Source of the DNA: Brasenia schreberi
Taxonomy: Eukaryota; Streptophyta; Magnoliopsida; Nymphaeales; Cabombaceae
Reading direction: 5' to 3'
Length of the DNA: 64,000 nucleotides
Assembly: GCA_036023115.1 (NCBI GenBank)
Contig: JAYKKT010000086.1
Span: 15,577,501 to 15,641,500, forward strand
Under the pieces are notes generated by a model. It did not search any database. It was not told the origin of the DNA and worked only from the letters and a program-made list of their open reading frames with translations. Every line of letters begins with the position of its first letter. Positions within the stretch are counted from its first letter, which is position 1. Both the position numbers and the translations under genes were made by a program. Shown piece by piece: positions 59,001 through 62,451 of the stretch.

Positions 59001-59228
59001 TCAAGGATAATGTTTATGATTTCTTTCCAATACATTTTAGGCTTAGCTGGTTGCCTTTGTCAACATAATGTCTTCTATTTTCTACTGTAGATTGTGTTCA
59101 TCTTTGCATTTCTGAGTTCTTAATTTTGAACGTCGTTGATGTACTTTCAGGTTGCTGGGATATTGGATTCAATACTTCACAACACTATGCGGTTGGTGAA
59201 AAAAGTAGAGTTAGGGAAACAATTTTGA
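4998..59228 (+). CDS. PDIL5-4: PDIL5-4-type protein disulfide isomerase-like / ERGIC protein, 15 exons
   Basis: Seen: fifteen exons with GT-AG borders join without a frame break into 484 codons, from ATG 4998 to TGA 59226-59228. The protein has a short cytosolic N-terminus, a membrane segment at about residues 27-44, a thioredoxin domain at about 150-250 with C170-Y-W-S173 and the cis-proline of GYP222, a His-rich linker (239-242), a lumenal Erv46/ERGIC-type domain (about 292-445) and a second membrane segment at about 447-468. Sequons lie at N99, N279, N326 and N377. Known: plant PDIL5-3/5-4 proteins are 480-485 residues long and fuse a thioredoxin domain to an ERGIC/COPII-cargo-receptor architecture of the ER-Golgi boundary. 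Inferred: a membrane protein of the early secretory pathway. It probably acts as a chaperone or mixed-disulfide handler rather than a full oxidase, because the second active-site Cys is Ser. Introns are 97 percent of the gene. The start was chosen because it opens the conserved N-terminus just after a CT-rich leader. Confidence 0.95.
5039..6226 (+). other. PDIL5-4 intron 1
   Basis: An 1188-bp intron with a CACGTG box near its start and a 28-29 bp direct repeat (5796-5824 and 5912-5940). The many short reading frames in it have no recognisable similarity. No mobile element was recognised. Confidence 0.85.
6227..6317 (+). CDS. PDIL5-4: PDIL5-4 exon 2
   Basis: Completes Arg14 and runs to Met44. 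It contains the first hydrophobic membrane segment ([20 protein letters not shown]). Acceptor ctacag, donor gtatgt. Confidence 0.95.
6582..6676 (+). CDS. PDIL5-4: PDIL5-4 exon 3
   Basis: Residues 45-75 plus two bases of Ser76. It opens with ELSNYL and codes the start of the lumenal part. Acceptor tcag, donor gtattt. Confidence 0.95.
6815..6872 (+). CDS. PDIL5-4: PDIL5-4 exon 4
   Basis: Residues 76-95, including the conserved [15 protein letters not shown]. Acceptor ttgcag, donor gtaagt. Confidence 0.95.
7649..7833 (+). CDS. PDIL5-4: PDIL5-4 exon 5
   Basis: Residues 96-156 plus two bases of Gln157. It starts [15 protein letters not shown], carries a sequon at N99, and includes a variable acidic stretch before the thioredoxin fold. 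Acceptor ccacag, donor gtaagt. Confidence 0.95.
8004..8061 (+). CDS. PDIL5-4: PDIL5-4 exon 6 (thioredoxin active site)
   Basis: Residues 157-176, first beta strand and active site: [15 protein letters not shown]. Cys170 is present, but the partner position 173 is Ser. Acceptor ttgcag, donor gtgatg, a weaker donor than the others. Confidence 0.95.
8677..8717 (+). CDS. PDIL5-4: PDIL5-4 exon 7
   Basis: A 41-bp exon for residues 177-189 plus two bases of Arg190 ([14 protein letters not shown]), the helix after the active site. Acceptor aatag, donor gtactt. Confidence 0.93.
8818..8892 (+). CDS. PDIL5-4: PDIL5-4 exon 8
   Basis: Residues 190-214 plus two bases of Arg215 ([16 protein letters not shown]). 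Cys206 and Cys213 lie here. Acceptor attag. The donor gtatct opens the 16.3-kb intron 8. Confidence 0.95.
8893..10402 (+). other. Intron 8, part before Copia A
   Basis: Non-coding intron sequence. A purine-rich GAGA-type stretch spans about 9300-9480. A C-tract followed by CA repeats and CT repeats lies at about 10180-10330. Short reading frames here are low-complexity and unsupported. The Copia A target site (gttac) ends at 10402. Confidence 0.7.
10403..10703 (+). repeat. Copia A 5' LTR
   Basis: Starts tgttggagatc and ends aactccaca. It matches 24033-24341 closely, with roughly ten substitutions plus one short indel by eye. A TATA-like stretch (agtataaaac) is followed by an AATAAA-type signal (gttgaataaaag). 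Confidence 0.93.
10704..10716 (+). promoter_or_regulatory. Copia A primer-binding site
   Basis: tggtatcagagcc directly follows the 5' LTR. This is the usual initiator-Met tRNA complement of plant Copia elements. Confidence 0.9.
11224..13075 (+). pseudogene. Copia A gag, protease and start of integrase (degenerate)
   Basis: Gag opens at ATG 11224 and carries the Copia gag pattern [18 protein letters not shown], then hits stops and frameshifts. An [12 protein letters not shown] basic patch precedes a zinc knuckle that has lost its spacing ([11 protein letters not shown]). The protease reads [12 protein letters not shown], so the catalytic DSG has become DLG. Integrase fragments follow, including SNNGGEF. 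The frame is interrupted in the GIVHQ motif by the LINE target site at 13076. The copy is non-functional. Confidence 0.85.
13165..16286 (+). pseudogene. RTE LINE polyprotein: endonuclease plus reverse transcriptase (three breaks)
   Basis: Endonuclease motifs run from 13439: [36 protein letters not shown] and the final TTQH. Reverse-transcriptase motifs follow: [45 protein letters not shown] and the catalytic FADD near 15525. A C-terminal basic tail ends in the shared ADPV. The frame is broken by TGA at 14146 and TAG at 15142. Compared with the copy at 33387-35337, these stand in place of Arg and Glu codons. A short deletion near 16080 shifts the frame before the last 65 residues. The exact start codon is uncertain, and conservation is clear only from about 13435. 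Confidence 0.9.
13267..13434 (+). repeat. 84-bp tandem duplication in the LINE leader
   Basis: Two diverged copies begin cgcccgaatgtagtga at 13267 and 13351. A fragment of a third (gcccgaatgcagta) precedes them near 13226. It lies just before the endonuclease frame and may be a promoter repeat of the element. Confidence 0.8.
16329..17130 (+). pseudogene. Copia A integrase C-terminal part (degenerate)
   Basis: Continues the Copia A frame after the LINE: the TPQQN-like stretch, [25 protein letters not shown] and [12 protein letters not shown]. Several stops break it. It ends at the ttatg target site of Copia B (17126-17130) and resumes at 22469. Confidence 0.85.
17131..17400 (-). repeat. Copia B 3' LTR
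   Basis: Matches the right LTR but lacks an internal segment of about 42 bp that contains a hairpin. Confidence 0.93.
17408..20117 (-). pseudogene. Copia B pol: integrase, RT, RNase H (frameshifted)
   Basis: Read on the minus strand. The pre-integrase zinc motif and HSDVWG come first. Then FIDDCTR, SDNGGEY and [11 protein letters not shown] mark the DDE integrase. [33 protein letters not shown] and [13 protein letters not shown] mark the RT. RNase H reads [17 protein letters not shown] and [13 protein letters not shown], and stops at 17408. Several frame changes separate the blocks, so no full polyprotein can be made. Key catalytic motifs are otherwise retained. Confidence 0.9.
20118..21536 (-). 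pseudogene. Copia B gag-protease, long uninterrupted frame
   Basis: A 472-codon open frame on the minus strand. Gag core: [35 protein letters not shown] is a basic patch. [14 protein letters not shown] is an intact CX2CX4HX4C zinc knuckle, and [13 protein letters not shown] is an intact aspartic protease site. The frame ends before the integrase, where Copia elements normally read on, so a frameshift truncates the polyprotein. The start might instead be an internal ATG that opens [10 protein letters not shown]. Confidence 0.9.
22157..22468 (-). repeat. Copia B 5' LTR
   Basis: The full 312-bp form. It contains a perfect 11-bp inverted repeat (22209-22219 and 22228-22238) that the other LTR has lost. 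Confidence 0.93.
22474..24025 (+). pseudogene. Copia A reverse transcriptase and RNase H (degenerate)
   Basis: Resumes the Copia A frame after Copia B. RT blocks are [36 protein letters not shown] and a frameshifted YVDDI near 23056. RNase H reads [33 protein letters not shown] and [13 protein letters not shown]. The last codons precede TGA 24023-24025 and a G tract before the 3' LTR. Confidence 0.9.
24033..24341 (+). repeat. Copia A 3' LTR
   Basis: Starts tgttggagatc and ends aactccaca. The flank tttac matches gttac on the other side. Confidence 0.93.
24342..25175 (+). other. Intron 8, part after Copia A
   Basis: Non-coding intron remainder up to the ctgcag acceptor of exon 9. No element recognised. 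Confidence 0.75.
25176..25232 (+). CDS. PDIL5-4: PDIL5-4 exon 9
   Basis: Residues 215-233 plus two bases of Arg234 ([18 protein letters not shown]), containing the thioredoxin cis-proline P222. A 57-bp exon isolated between two giant introns. Acceptor ctgcag, donor gtatat. Confidence 0.95.
25233..26029 (+). other. Intron 9, part before Copia C
   Basis: Intron sequence with a TA/TG microsatellite near 25610-25630. It ends with the Copia C target site ataac (26025-26029). Confidence 0.75.
26030..26336 (-). repeat. Copia C 3' LTR
   Basis: Shares cacgtatcgtcaagtatcaa and the ttattattgagattgtaaaa block with the right LTR. On the minus strand it begins tgagacgagcc right after the purine tract (26337-26350). 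It lacks the first 20 bp of the right copy. Confidence 0.85.
26334..26606 (-). pseudogene. Copia C RNase H fragment
   Basis: Minus-strand reading contains [20 protein letters not shown]-like [16 protein letters not shown] and [10 protein letters not shown], the C-terminal RNase H half of Copia pol. The stop overlaps the start of the LTR. The AEAEY block upstream is disrupted. Confidence 0.85.
26786..28107 (-). pseudogene. Copia C reverse transcriptase (degenerate)
   Basis: Minus strand: fragments of [14 protein letters not shown] sequence, then [37 protein letters not shown], a YMDDM-type catalytic box near 27240, [17 protein letters not shown] and [18 protein letters not shown]. Frameshifts and stops separate the blocks. 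It ends where the LINE begins, in the acidic spacer that normally follows integrase. Confidence 0.85.
28418..28738 (-). repeat. Copia D 3' LTR
   Basis: Starts tgtgcaaacag and ends gcttcaaca. Nearly identical to the right LTR apart from scattered substitutions and a small gap. Confidence 0.93.
28796..30154 (-). pseudogene. Copia D reverse transcriptase, RNase H truncated
   Basis: Minus strand: [18 protein letters not shown] spacer, RT blocks with frameshifts (a YVDDI box near 29375), then [36 protein letters not shown] and [19 protein letters not shown]. The reading stops at [10 protein letters not shown], only about 60 bp from the LTR. The AEAEYRA and CDN blocks of RNase H are gone, so this copy could not complete reverse transcription by itself. 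Confidence 0.88.
30157..31193 (-). pseudogene. Copia D integrase
   Basis: Minus strand: [18 protein letters not shown] and [15 protein letters not shown] (pre-integrase zinc site), [53 protein letters not shown] and [18 protein letters not shown] frame break near 30970 separates the zinc module from the core. The DDE residues are visible. Confidence 0.9.
31287..32530 (-). pseudogene. Copia D gag-protease (degenerate)
   Basis: Minus strand: gag pieces [38 protein letters not shown] and [16 protein letters not shown] zinc knuckle [14 protein letters not shown] is followed at once by a stop. The protease site is [16 protein letters not shown]. Sequence layout is close to Copia B and A, so the three are related families. 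The start of gag is not clear. Confidence 0.85.
32992..33319 (-). repeat. Copia D 5' LTR
   Basis: Starts tgtgtaaatag after the primer-site complement at 32981-32991 and ends gcttcaaca before the aacaa duplication. Confidence 0.93.
33387..35304 (+). pseudogene. LINE copy 2 reverse transcriptase
   Basis: The RT linker and motifs read almost without interruption, but a short deletion at 33965 breaks the frame in the region before motif 2. From 33988 the frame is open for 438 codons, through [29 protein letters not shown] and [13 protein letters not shown], to the full C-terminus HVADPV. The catalytic box is FGDD instead of the FADD seen in the copies at 15525 and 33365. There is no endonuclease, so this truncated copy is not autonomous. 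Confidence 0.9.
33387..35337 (+). mobile_element. RTE LINE copy 2, 5'-truncated, inside LINE copy 1
   Basis: Bounded by a 15-bp perfect target duplication attgtgttagtggag (33372-33386, 35338-35352) lying in the RT frame of LINE copy 1. It starts in the linker between endonuclease and RT and ends with the (GTT)n tail. It is the least damaged RT in the window. Confidence 0.95.
36083..37140 (-). pseudogene. Copia C gag-protease (degenerate)
   Basis: Minus strand: an N-terminal gag with frameshifts, [18 protein letters not shown], a CX2CX4HX4C knuckle [14 protein letters not shown] near 36400, then the protease [14 protein letters not shown], in which the DSG triplet has become DSF. It ends at the LINE tail. 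The remainder of protease and all of integrase are absent. Confidence 0.82.
37321..37666 (-). repeat. Copia C 5' LTR
   Basis: Pairs with 26030-26336. The outer (+ right) end is ttttaaca followed by the ataac duplication. The inner end has lost the TG. Its primer site is not recognisable. Confidence 0.8.
37712..37778 (+). CDS. PDIL5-4: PDIL5-4 exon 10
   Basis: Residues 234-256. A His-rich turn ([20 protein letters not shown]) ends the thioredoxin domain. Acceptor ttacag, only 41 bp after the target-site copy of Copia C. Donor gtatgg. Confidence 0.95.
37912..38055 (+). CDS. PDIL5-4: PDIL5-4 exon 11
   Basis: Residues 257-304. A variable linker with sequon N279, then [13 protein letters not shown], which opens the Erv46/ERGIC lumenal domain. 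Acceptor tgacag. The donor gtgtag opens the 17.2-kb intron 11. Confidence 0.95.
38056..38544 (+). other. Intron 11, part before Copia E
   Basis: Short intron stretch that carries the 41-bp LINE micro-insertion described separately. Nothing else recognised. Confidence 0.75.
38404..38444 (-). mobile_element. 41-bp RTE LINE 3'-end micro-insertion
   Basis: On the minus strand the insert reads like the last 41 bases of the LINE: cgaccccatctaatatggg, then the ttgttattgttgttg tail. It is flanked by a perfect 18-bp direct repeat aaaagcttatgttgaaaa (38386-38403 and 38445-38462). This is a complete, extremely truncated retrotransposition event. Confidence 0.92.
38545..38975 (+). repeat. Copia E 5' LTR
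   Basis: Starts cgttagaagg (TG mutated) and ends near aaaagattgcg. It shares aagctggttt and ttgagtgttgatattggagg blocks with the 3' LTR but is about 70 bp longer, because the 3' LTR lacks a middle part. Confidence 0.85.
39222..40320 (+). pseudogene. Copia E gag-protease (degenerate)
   Basis: [20 protein letters not shown] opens a gag-like frame with [11 protein letters not shown]. Downstream, after frameshifts, [19 protein letters not shown] is the usual gag segment. The protease reads [14 protein letters not shown], with DSGA retained. No zinc knuckle is visible. Confidence 0.8.
40956..41778 (+). mobile_element. RTE LINE fragment inside Copia E integrase
   Basis: Flanked by an 18-bp repeat aatatggcatttaacatt / aatatggcatttagcatt (40938-40955, 41779-41796). 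It holds the RT C-terminal part and the standard 3' end with the GTTGTTGT tail. An upstream half-copy (about 41000-41110) duplicates the beginning of the second half (about 41151-41265). Heavy decay marks it as one of the older LINE copies. Confidence 0.88.
41111..41135 (-). mobile_element. 25-bp RTE LINE micro-insertion inside the LINE fragment
   Basis: The minus strand reads atgggaaaaggcgtagttg plus GTTGTTG, the terminal bases of the LINE. It is flanked by a perfect 13-bp repeat aaaattaatgata (41098-41110, 41136-41148). Confidence 0.85.
43230..46488 (-). mobile_element. hAT-superfamily DNA transposon inside Copia E RT
   Basis: Terminal inverted repeats are cagtgttgtctg at 43230 and its partner cggacaacactg ending at 46488. 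The 8-bp flanks cctcaaat (43222-43229) and ccttaaat (46489-46496) match at seven of eight bases, as expected for hAT. Both subterminal regions are crowded with GTATCG/CGATAC units. The minus strand encodes a BED-finger transposase. Removing it restores the Copia RT stretch [13 protein letters not shown]. Confidence 0.93.
43540..45980 (-). pseudogene. hAT transposase (BED finger, DUF659, dimerisation domain), inactivated
   Basis: Minus strand. The likely start is [20 protein letters not shown] near 45980, followed by the BED finger [21 protein letters not shown], which is partly duplicated. The DUF659 region has [17 protein letters not shown] and [15 protein letters not shown]. The core lies at 44118-44831. 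The C-terminal dimerisation region has [24 protein letters not shown] introns are visible at 44091-44173 and about 43786-43885. Two in-frame stops near 45129-45143 and other breaks near 44900-45060 make it a pseudogene. Known role of the family: cut-and-paste transposition in the nucleus. Confidence 0.88.
46497..46984 (+). pseudogene. Copia E RT C-terminal and RNase H start
   Basis: Continues [11 protein letters not shown], then [26 protein letters not shown] and YTDVDWGGD, ending in a frameshifted SWRCNKQQ. The next expected residues (RSSAEAEYRAMA) appear only at about 53675, after the inserted composite. Confidence 0.82.
47090..47380 (+). repeat. Element F 5' LTR
   Basis: Starts tgttgaagaatatgag and ends gttttccaaa. 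It has a TATA-like acttatataaggg at about 47226-47238 and a GA-rich stretch downstream. Confidence 0.92.
47381..47393 (+). promoter_or_regulatory. Element F primer-binding site
   Basis: tggtatcagagcc, identical to that of Copia A, directly follows the 5' LTR. Confidence 0.92.
47670..47905 (+). pseudogene. Captured RNase J fragment
   Basis: Two adjoining frames give [13 protein letters not shown], then [20 protein letters not shown] and [19 protein letters not shown]. From memory of the family, this matches the segment of plant chloroplast RNase J after the beta-CASP/metallo-hydrolase core (an ERTVSEV ... KRPEVIAIA pattern). There is no intron. The catalytic metallo-beta-lactamase part is not present. 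The frameshift near 47715 prevents a fusion product. The sequence before about 47670 is unassigned. Confidence 0.65.
47918..48350 (+). pseudogene. Captured tRNase Z fragment
   Basis: Reads [20 protein letters not shown], then after a one-base deletion near 48046, [60 protein letters not shown] and NKAILLTH. This is the C-terminal half of a short plant tRNase Z (tRNA 3'-processing endonuclease), including the Asp of FTGDT. The N-terminal HxHxDH metal motif lies outside the fragment. It is intronless, broken, and fused directly behind the RNase J piece. Confidence 0.88.
48585..48739 (+). repeat. 81-bp tandem duplication in element F
   Basis: Copies begin cctgattttgtgagaaag (48585) and cctgattttatgggaaag (48666). 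Both contain gtagttatggaaacttcc and gattggatgagaaagtaaac. Non-coding. Confidence 0.85.
48810..49130 (+). pseudogene. Captured NPF8/PTR2-type peptide transporter fragment
   Basis: Reads [40 protein letters not shown] and ISTNLV, then in shifted frames GSAQAANV and [17 protein letters not shown]. This is the N-terminal end and first membrane segments of a plant proton-coupled di/tripeptide transporter (NPF family). The EXXER-like ECCER motif is visible. Only about 100 of nearly 600 residues are present. Frameshifts occur after about 48995. There is no intron between the two blocks. Confidence 0.78.
49276..49860 (+). pseudogene. Captured glutamyl-tRNA synthetase fragment, downstream segment
   Basis: Reads [20 protein letters not shown], then [40 protein letters not shown], a small frameshift at about 49495, [40 protein letters not shown] and, after another shift, [17 protein letters not shown] ... 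DSAKLR. It matches the catalytic core of bacterial/organellar-type GluRS, including the SKLSKRHG (KMSKS-type) loop. It is intronless. It is followed immediately by a segment that belongs upstream of it in the protein. Confidence 0.92.
49861..50013 (+). pseudogene. Captured glutamyl-tRNA synthetase fragment, upstream segment, permuted
   Basis: Reads [10 protein letters not shown], a stop, [20 protein letters not shown] and [18 protein letters not shown]. In normal GluRS this precedes the LPPV..GKW segment, yet here it follows DSAKLR without a gap. The end KKEKA and the start LPPV of the other segment are neighbours in the intact protein. The two pieces therefore form one continuous stretch that has been circularly permuted. 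Confidence 0.9.
50833..51144 (+). repeat. 52-bp tandem repeat, six copies, in element F
   Basis: Units begin at 50833, 50885, 50937, 50989, 51041 and 51093, each like aaggctgagttgatgttg, then gatgctgcttgagatgatca. The spacing is an exact 52 bp, so it is not a coding repeat. The last unit carries a 6-bp insertion. It sits shortly before the purine tract. Confidence 0.92.
51235..51546 (+). repeat. Element F 3' LTR
   Basis: Starts tgttgaagaatatgag after a G6 tract and ends gttttccaaca. It has an extra 18-20 bp (gcggcctctattggaggtc region) relative to the 5' LTR. Confidence 0.92.
53675..54009 (+). pseudogene. Copia E RNase H C-terminal part
   Basis: Reads [57 protein letters not shown] and [20 protein letters not shown], then a stop. 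It continues the RNase H that breaks off at 46984 and ends just before the purine tract gagggggag of the 3' LTR. Confidence 0.85.
54030..54389 (+). repeat. Copia E 3' LTR
   Basis: Starts tgttagaagg and pairs with the 5' LTR through ttctccttgtaaattaagct-like and ggctgttttggccttgta blocks. It lacks a segment present in the other copy. Confidence 0.87.
54391..55206 (+). other. Intron 11, part after Copia E
   Basis: Intron remainder with a short GAT-repeat run (gatggtgatggtgatgatg near 54928). No other element recognised. Ends in the gttcag acceptor. Confidence 0.75.
55207..55431 (+). CDS. PDIL5-4: PDIL5-4 exon 12
   Basis: Residues 305-379, the largest exon. The Erv46-type core begins [17 protein letters not shown] and continues [16 protein letters not shown]. 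Sequons at N326 and N377. Acceptor gttcag, donor gtaagg. Confidence 0.95.
55432..55968 (+). other. PDIL5-4 intron 12
   Basis: Contains a CA-rich microsatellite with ACACAC and CATGCACAC runs at about 55779-55835. Otherwise plain intron. Confidence 0.8.
55969..56130 (+). CDS. PDIL5-4: PDIL5-4 exon 13
   Basis: Residues 380-433 ([13 protein letters not shown] ... [12 protein letters not shown]), typical of the ERGIC C-terminal domain. Acceptor ctgcag, donor gtttgt. Confidence 0.95.
56204..56281 (+). CDS. PDIL5-4: PDIL5-4 exon 14
   Basis: Residues 434-459. [20 protein letters not shown] runs into the C-terminal membrane segment. Intron 13 before it is only 73 bp. Acceptor accag, donor gttagt. 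Confidence 0.95.
56282..59150 (+). other. PDIL5-4 intron 14
   Basis: A 2.87-kb intron. The middle part (about 56390-58560) has a base composition closer to old repeat sequence, but no domain, LTR or terminal repeat could be identified. A hairpin at 58601-58695 is listed separately. Open frames here look accidental. Confidence 0.7.
58601..58695. repeat. Imperfect inverted repeat, MITE-like hairpin
   Basis: aacattggattgtacgacat (58601 on) pairs imperfectly with atgtcatattgtacaatgt (to 58695). The spacer is about 46 bp. It resembles the core of a small foldback MITE in intron 14. Confidence 0.45.
59151..59228 (+). CDS. PDIL5-4: PDIL5-4 exon 15 with stop
   Basis: Residues 460-484 and [21 protein letters not shown] completes the membrane segment. 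The short basic cytosolic tail ends ELGKQF. Acceptor tttcag. Confidence 0.95.
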   Translation, partial: VAGILDSILHNTMRLVKKVELGKQF

Positions 59229-59664
59229 GGGATGAGTTCCTGTCCAGAGGTTACACCCTAATCGGCCTCTGTTTTTTTGTGCTCTGTACATTTTCATTCT
59301 TTTCTTTTCAGTCTGCTAGTTTACCTCACTGCAGACCATTCAAAATTTGCAGTTTCTTTTTATCTGATTTTTTCTTTCTGTGTCAGTGTAGGTCAGTGTA
59401 GTCCATTTAAAGCTTGCAACAAGTTCATCATATATCACTTCATACTAATTTCGCAACAAGGAAGTTTAACTTACTCTATGCCATCATCTTCTAGTTTAAT
59501 GCATACAAATTTCTCGCTGTGATTCATCCTATGATATGTTCCGTATTCATTAAAGAATTTTTGAGAAGGATGGGTCTCGAAGACACCTTCTTGTGCAACC
59601 TATTGAATATAAGAGCAAGTATTTCCTATAACATGAATGTGTATTCGATATTGTATAAATGCTT
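59229..59664 (+). other. Probable 3' untranslated region and flank of PDIL5-4
   Basis: T-rich sequence after the stop. No canonical AATAAA close to the stop; near-matches (cattaaag) appear around 59550. The transcript end cannot be placed. Confidence 0.5.
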
Positions 59665-60115
59665 ATCCTGCTTCACGGCCTGCCCATAGGCCCTGGGGCC
59701 GACGTGGGCCGGGACGGGTTCGCCTTCAGAGCTACAGGCCCGTTGGATATTAGATCGAGTGTAGAAGACCCAACCCAAATCTGCTTGAAATCTAAATCCA
59801 ACCACAACGTTTTGGGTATCAAAACACCATATACAATAATAAAAAACTGTATATATACATATTTATGTATTACACATATATATACATACATGTAATAAAT
59901 AAATAATATATATAATGGAAAAAATATACATATATATACATGAAAATATGTAATTGAAAAACTATATATGGGCCGGCCCGTGGCCTGGCAAGGGCTGGGC
60001 TGGTCTAGCATTTTACAGGCCCATCCAAAATGTGGCCCATCCTGTCCCGGACCCATATTTTCCTCGGCCCATTGGGGCCAGAGGGCCATGTCAATCCATG
60101 CTCCTATTGTCTCTA
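59665..60115. repeat. MITE-like repeat with GGCC-rich ends and TA-rich core
   Basis: Left part: ggcctgcccataggccctgg, gggccgggacgggttcgcc. Right part: gggccggcccgtggcctggc and tcctcggcccattgggg. They enclose a tatata/acatac core. The ends are loosely inverse to one another, a pattern seen in plant hAT-type MITEs. The reading frames across it on both strands are artefacts of the repeat. Confidence 0.5.
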
Positions 60116-61040
60116 TGCAACGCTGCAAAAGAAAAAAAAATGCTGTGATGTAGCTTCATAGGAACCATTTAGAAAGGCGTGGACATATTTGCAGTTGAAA
60201 TGAATGCTTTAACCGTCATAAATATCGCGTCCCTGCTTATATGTAGTCAAAGTCGATATGGTCAGAAGTGATGGCGGTTCTCTTTGATTTGTCTTGAATT
60301 AGCAAAACTGATGAGCACCCAGAAAGTCAAACGAGATCAACACCTTTAGTTTTTCTTGTTGTAGGTGGTGGGATCGAATAGCAAGTGTTATATAGCCTGT
60401 AGCTCGTGAAAGAAAAGCATTCCCGAAGAGAAAAAGGATACTCAGGAATAGGTCAGTTCTGAACCAATTCTATGCCAAGGGTTGTGGAAGAACTCATTAT
60501 CTTGATAGCAGCGCTCCATGCCATGAGTGGCAAAGGGAACCATCTGCGGCTCAACCTGCCTCTCTCGCTTCCCGAGAGAGTTGCAAGTCCAAGGAAAAGA
60601 ACGTGATTGATACGGGCACACTTTTTTTTTTATAACGCACATCTTTTTTTGTTTCTGCTTTTCCAAAATACCCTACCTTTTTCAGTAATTATGAAATTAC
60701 TCATGAGGCAGAAATCACGAGCTCCTCTCTCTTGATGTGGTAACCGGCTGCCAGCCTTCATTTTCATCCGTTCTTTTGTGCATTGGCCGCTCCCCGTCTC
60801 ATTCAAGCTACGTAGTACTTGATCTATAACCATTTTCAGTAGAAAAACGAATTGAAATCTGTTGAAAAAAGCTGAAATATAGGAAAAGAAAAGAACGGAG
60901 AATAAAAACAGGATTTTTTGAACCGATTCGAAATAAGATTCTTTGATTTATAGAGGTATGTTATTGATTTGGTGTTGCTCTTTTATTTTTCAGTTGGTTT
61001 TATGTATTTTTTTACTCGATTTGTCTTTGGAAAACTGAAT
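60116..61040. other. Intergenic sequence of unknown origin
   Basis: Base composition changes at about 60240, being less AT-rich than the flanks up to about 60960. No gene identified. Transfer from an organelle genome is a possibility that I could not confirm by recognition of any organelle gene. Confidence 0.4.
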
Positions 61041-61051
61041 GTTTTTTCGAT

Positions 61052-61110
61052 TAGAGATGTGTCCCAAGCACGTCCCCTCATGTGAAAGACACACTTGGGA
61101 CGCATCTCTA
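61052..61110. repeat. Short stem-loop (17-bp arms)
   Basis: tagagatgtgtcccaag (61052-61068) pairs with cttgggacgcatctcta (61094-61110) with one mismatch across a 25-base loop. It could be a tiny MITE or an arm of a larger foldback. Confidence 0.75.
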
Positions 61111-62450
61111 GCAAACCTTATTTGCTATATATGGTATTATAAATTTTGTTTTTTGCTATGTAGATATGGCTAATAGAGCGAGAGTATAAGCATGTAACGT
61201 CATTGATTCATCTAGGAAACAACTTGTCATATGGAGGATGCTCCTATAGACAATAACAAGAAGTGATAGGAATCCAAGAGCATGCAAAGACAAGTTGGAC
61301 ATTACTAAAAGAGGCTAGGCCGAATGGGTTACAGGCAGAACTAGGGGCTCCCTAATGTGGGCACAAGCCAATATCGAGAATCGGGCCTTGATGAAAACAA
61401 ATTGCAACTCAAGAGTGAAACCTACATTTAAGCCAACTAGAAGATTCTTAGCATCTTTTATAATCAATAGTTCTAGTGGGCTAATTTTGGGGATAGATAA
61501 TTCGAATTTAACATTCTTAGTTAATTACATTTAGTTATCTTAATAATTACCAAAACAATAATTAAAGAGTCATAGATGGTTGAGTCTATATCAACATTTT
61601 AAGGGGTGATTGCTCATTTCCTAAGATAGTCTTTATAGCAAGTTCATAAATGGCTAAGCCTGCAACATTTTACAAGGTGATTGTTCATTTCCTAAGAGAG
61701 CCTTTATAGCAAGTTAATGAACCTTGAACCTAGCTCAGGGGTTGTTTTGAGTATAAATAGTATAAGGCCTAAGCAATTCTCATTATATTGTTTTCCAACA
61801 TTGCTTCAAATATCTCTCTTATCTTTAACCGGTGGTGAGTAGTCTTTATCACCTCAGTGAGTCATATCCATAGTGTGGTAGACCATGTGCTCGTGGGTGA
61901 GAGTTGGTGAGTCATATCTAACTCGTGAGTGTGTGCATGAGCCCACTCAAAATGTGTTCAATAGTTCCATGTGTGAGAGTGTGATGCATTAGTGAGCCCA
62001 AATTTCAGAGTGTGTGCATATTGGAGCATAAGTTCCAACGAGTGCCTCTTGTAATTGTGCCCCACAAACACGCCAACCAGTATTAGCTACTCTTCTTTTT
62101 TTGTTGCAAGGCTTAAGTACAAAAATCGTTGCTATTATTTTTGCTTAACTAGAATCCTTTCGAGTCAAAATTTTATGTTAAAAAGAAGAAGTTAATCCTT
62201 AATGTTATGAGGAGGATACATCAATCTCAGAGATTGACATTGATATTACAGACAGTGAGGATGTGAAATCTCTTGATATACTGGGATTATTTCTGAGCTT
62301 TGAAGTCATATTGCCTCTAAAATCTGAGATGAATAGGTAATTTGTAACTTTAGTGAAATTTTATATTCGATAAATGTATATTTGTGGGCAATATAAAAAG
62401 TGGTAATAACCCACACACTCTATATTGTTTGTAGAGCTTGACTAGTGAAA
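61111..62450 (+). repeat. Unpaired LTR-like region
   Basis: A TATA box gtataaatag (61751-61760) is followed by aaggcctaagcaattctcat and a TG-rich leader, resembling a retrotransposon LTR promoter. Only one copy is visible. Sequence before it (61180-61500) may be element interior, but no domain is legible. Confidence 0.35.
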
Positions 62451-62451
62451 A

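Noticed and set aside
59673..60128. A 151-codon frame on the minus strand
   Set aside because: It crosses the GGCC-rich repeat and its TA microsatellite core and has no protein-like conservation.
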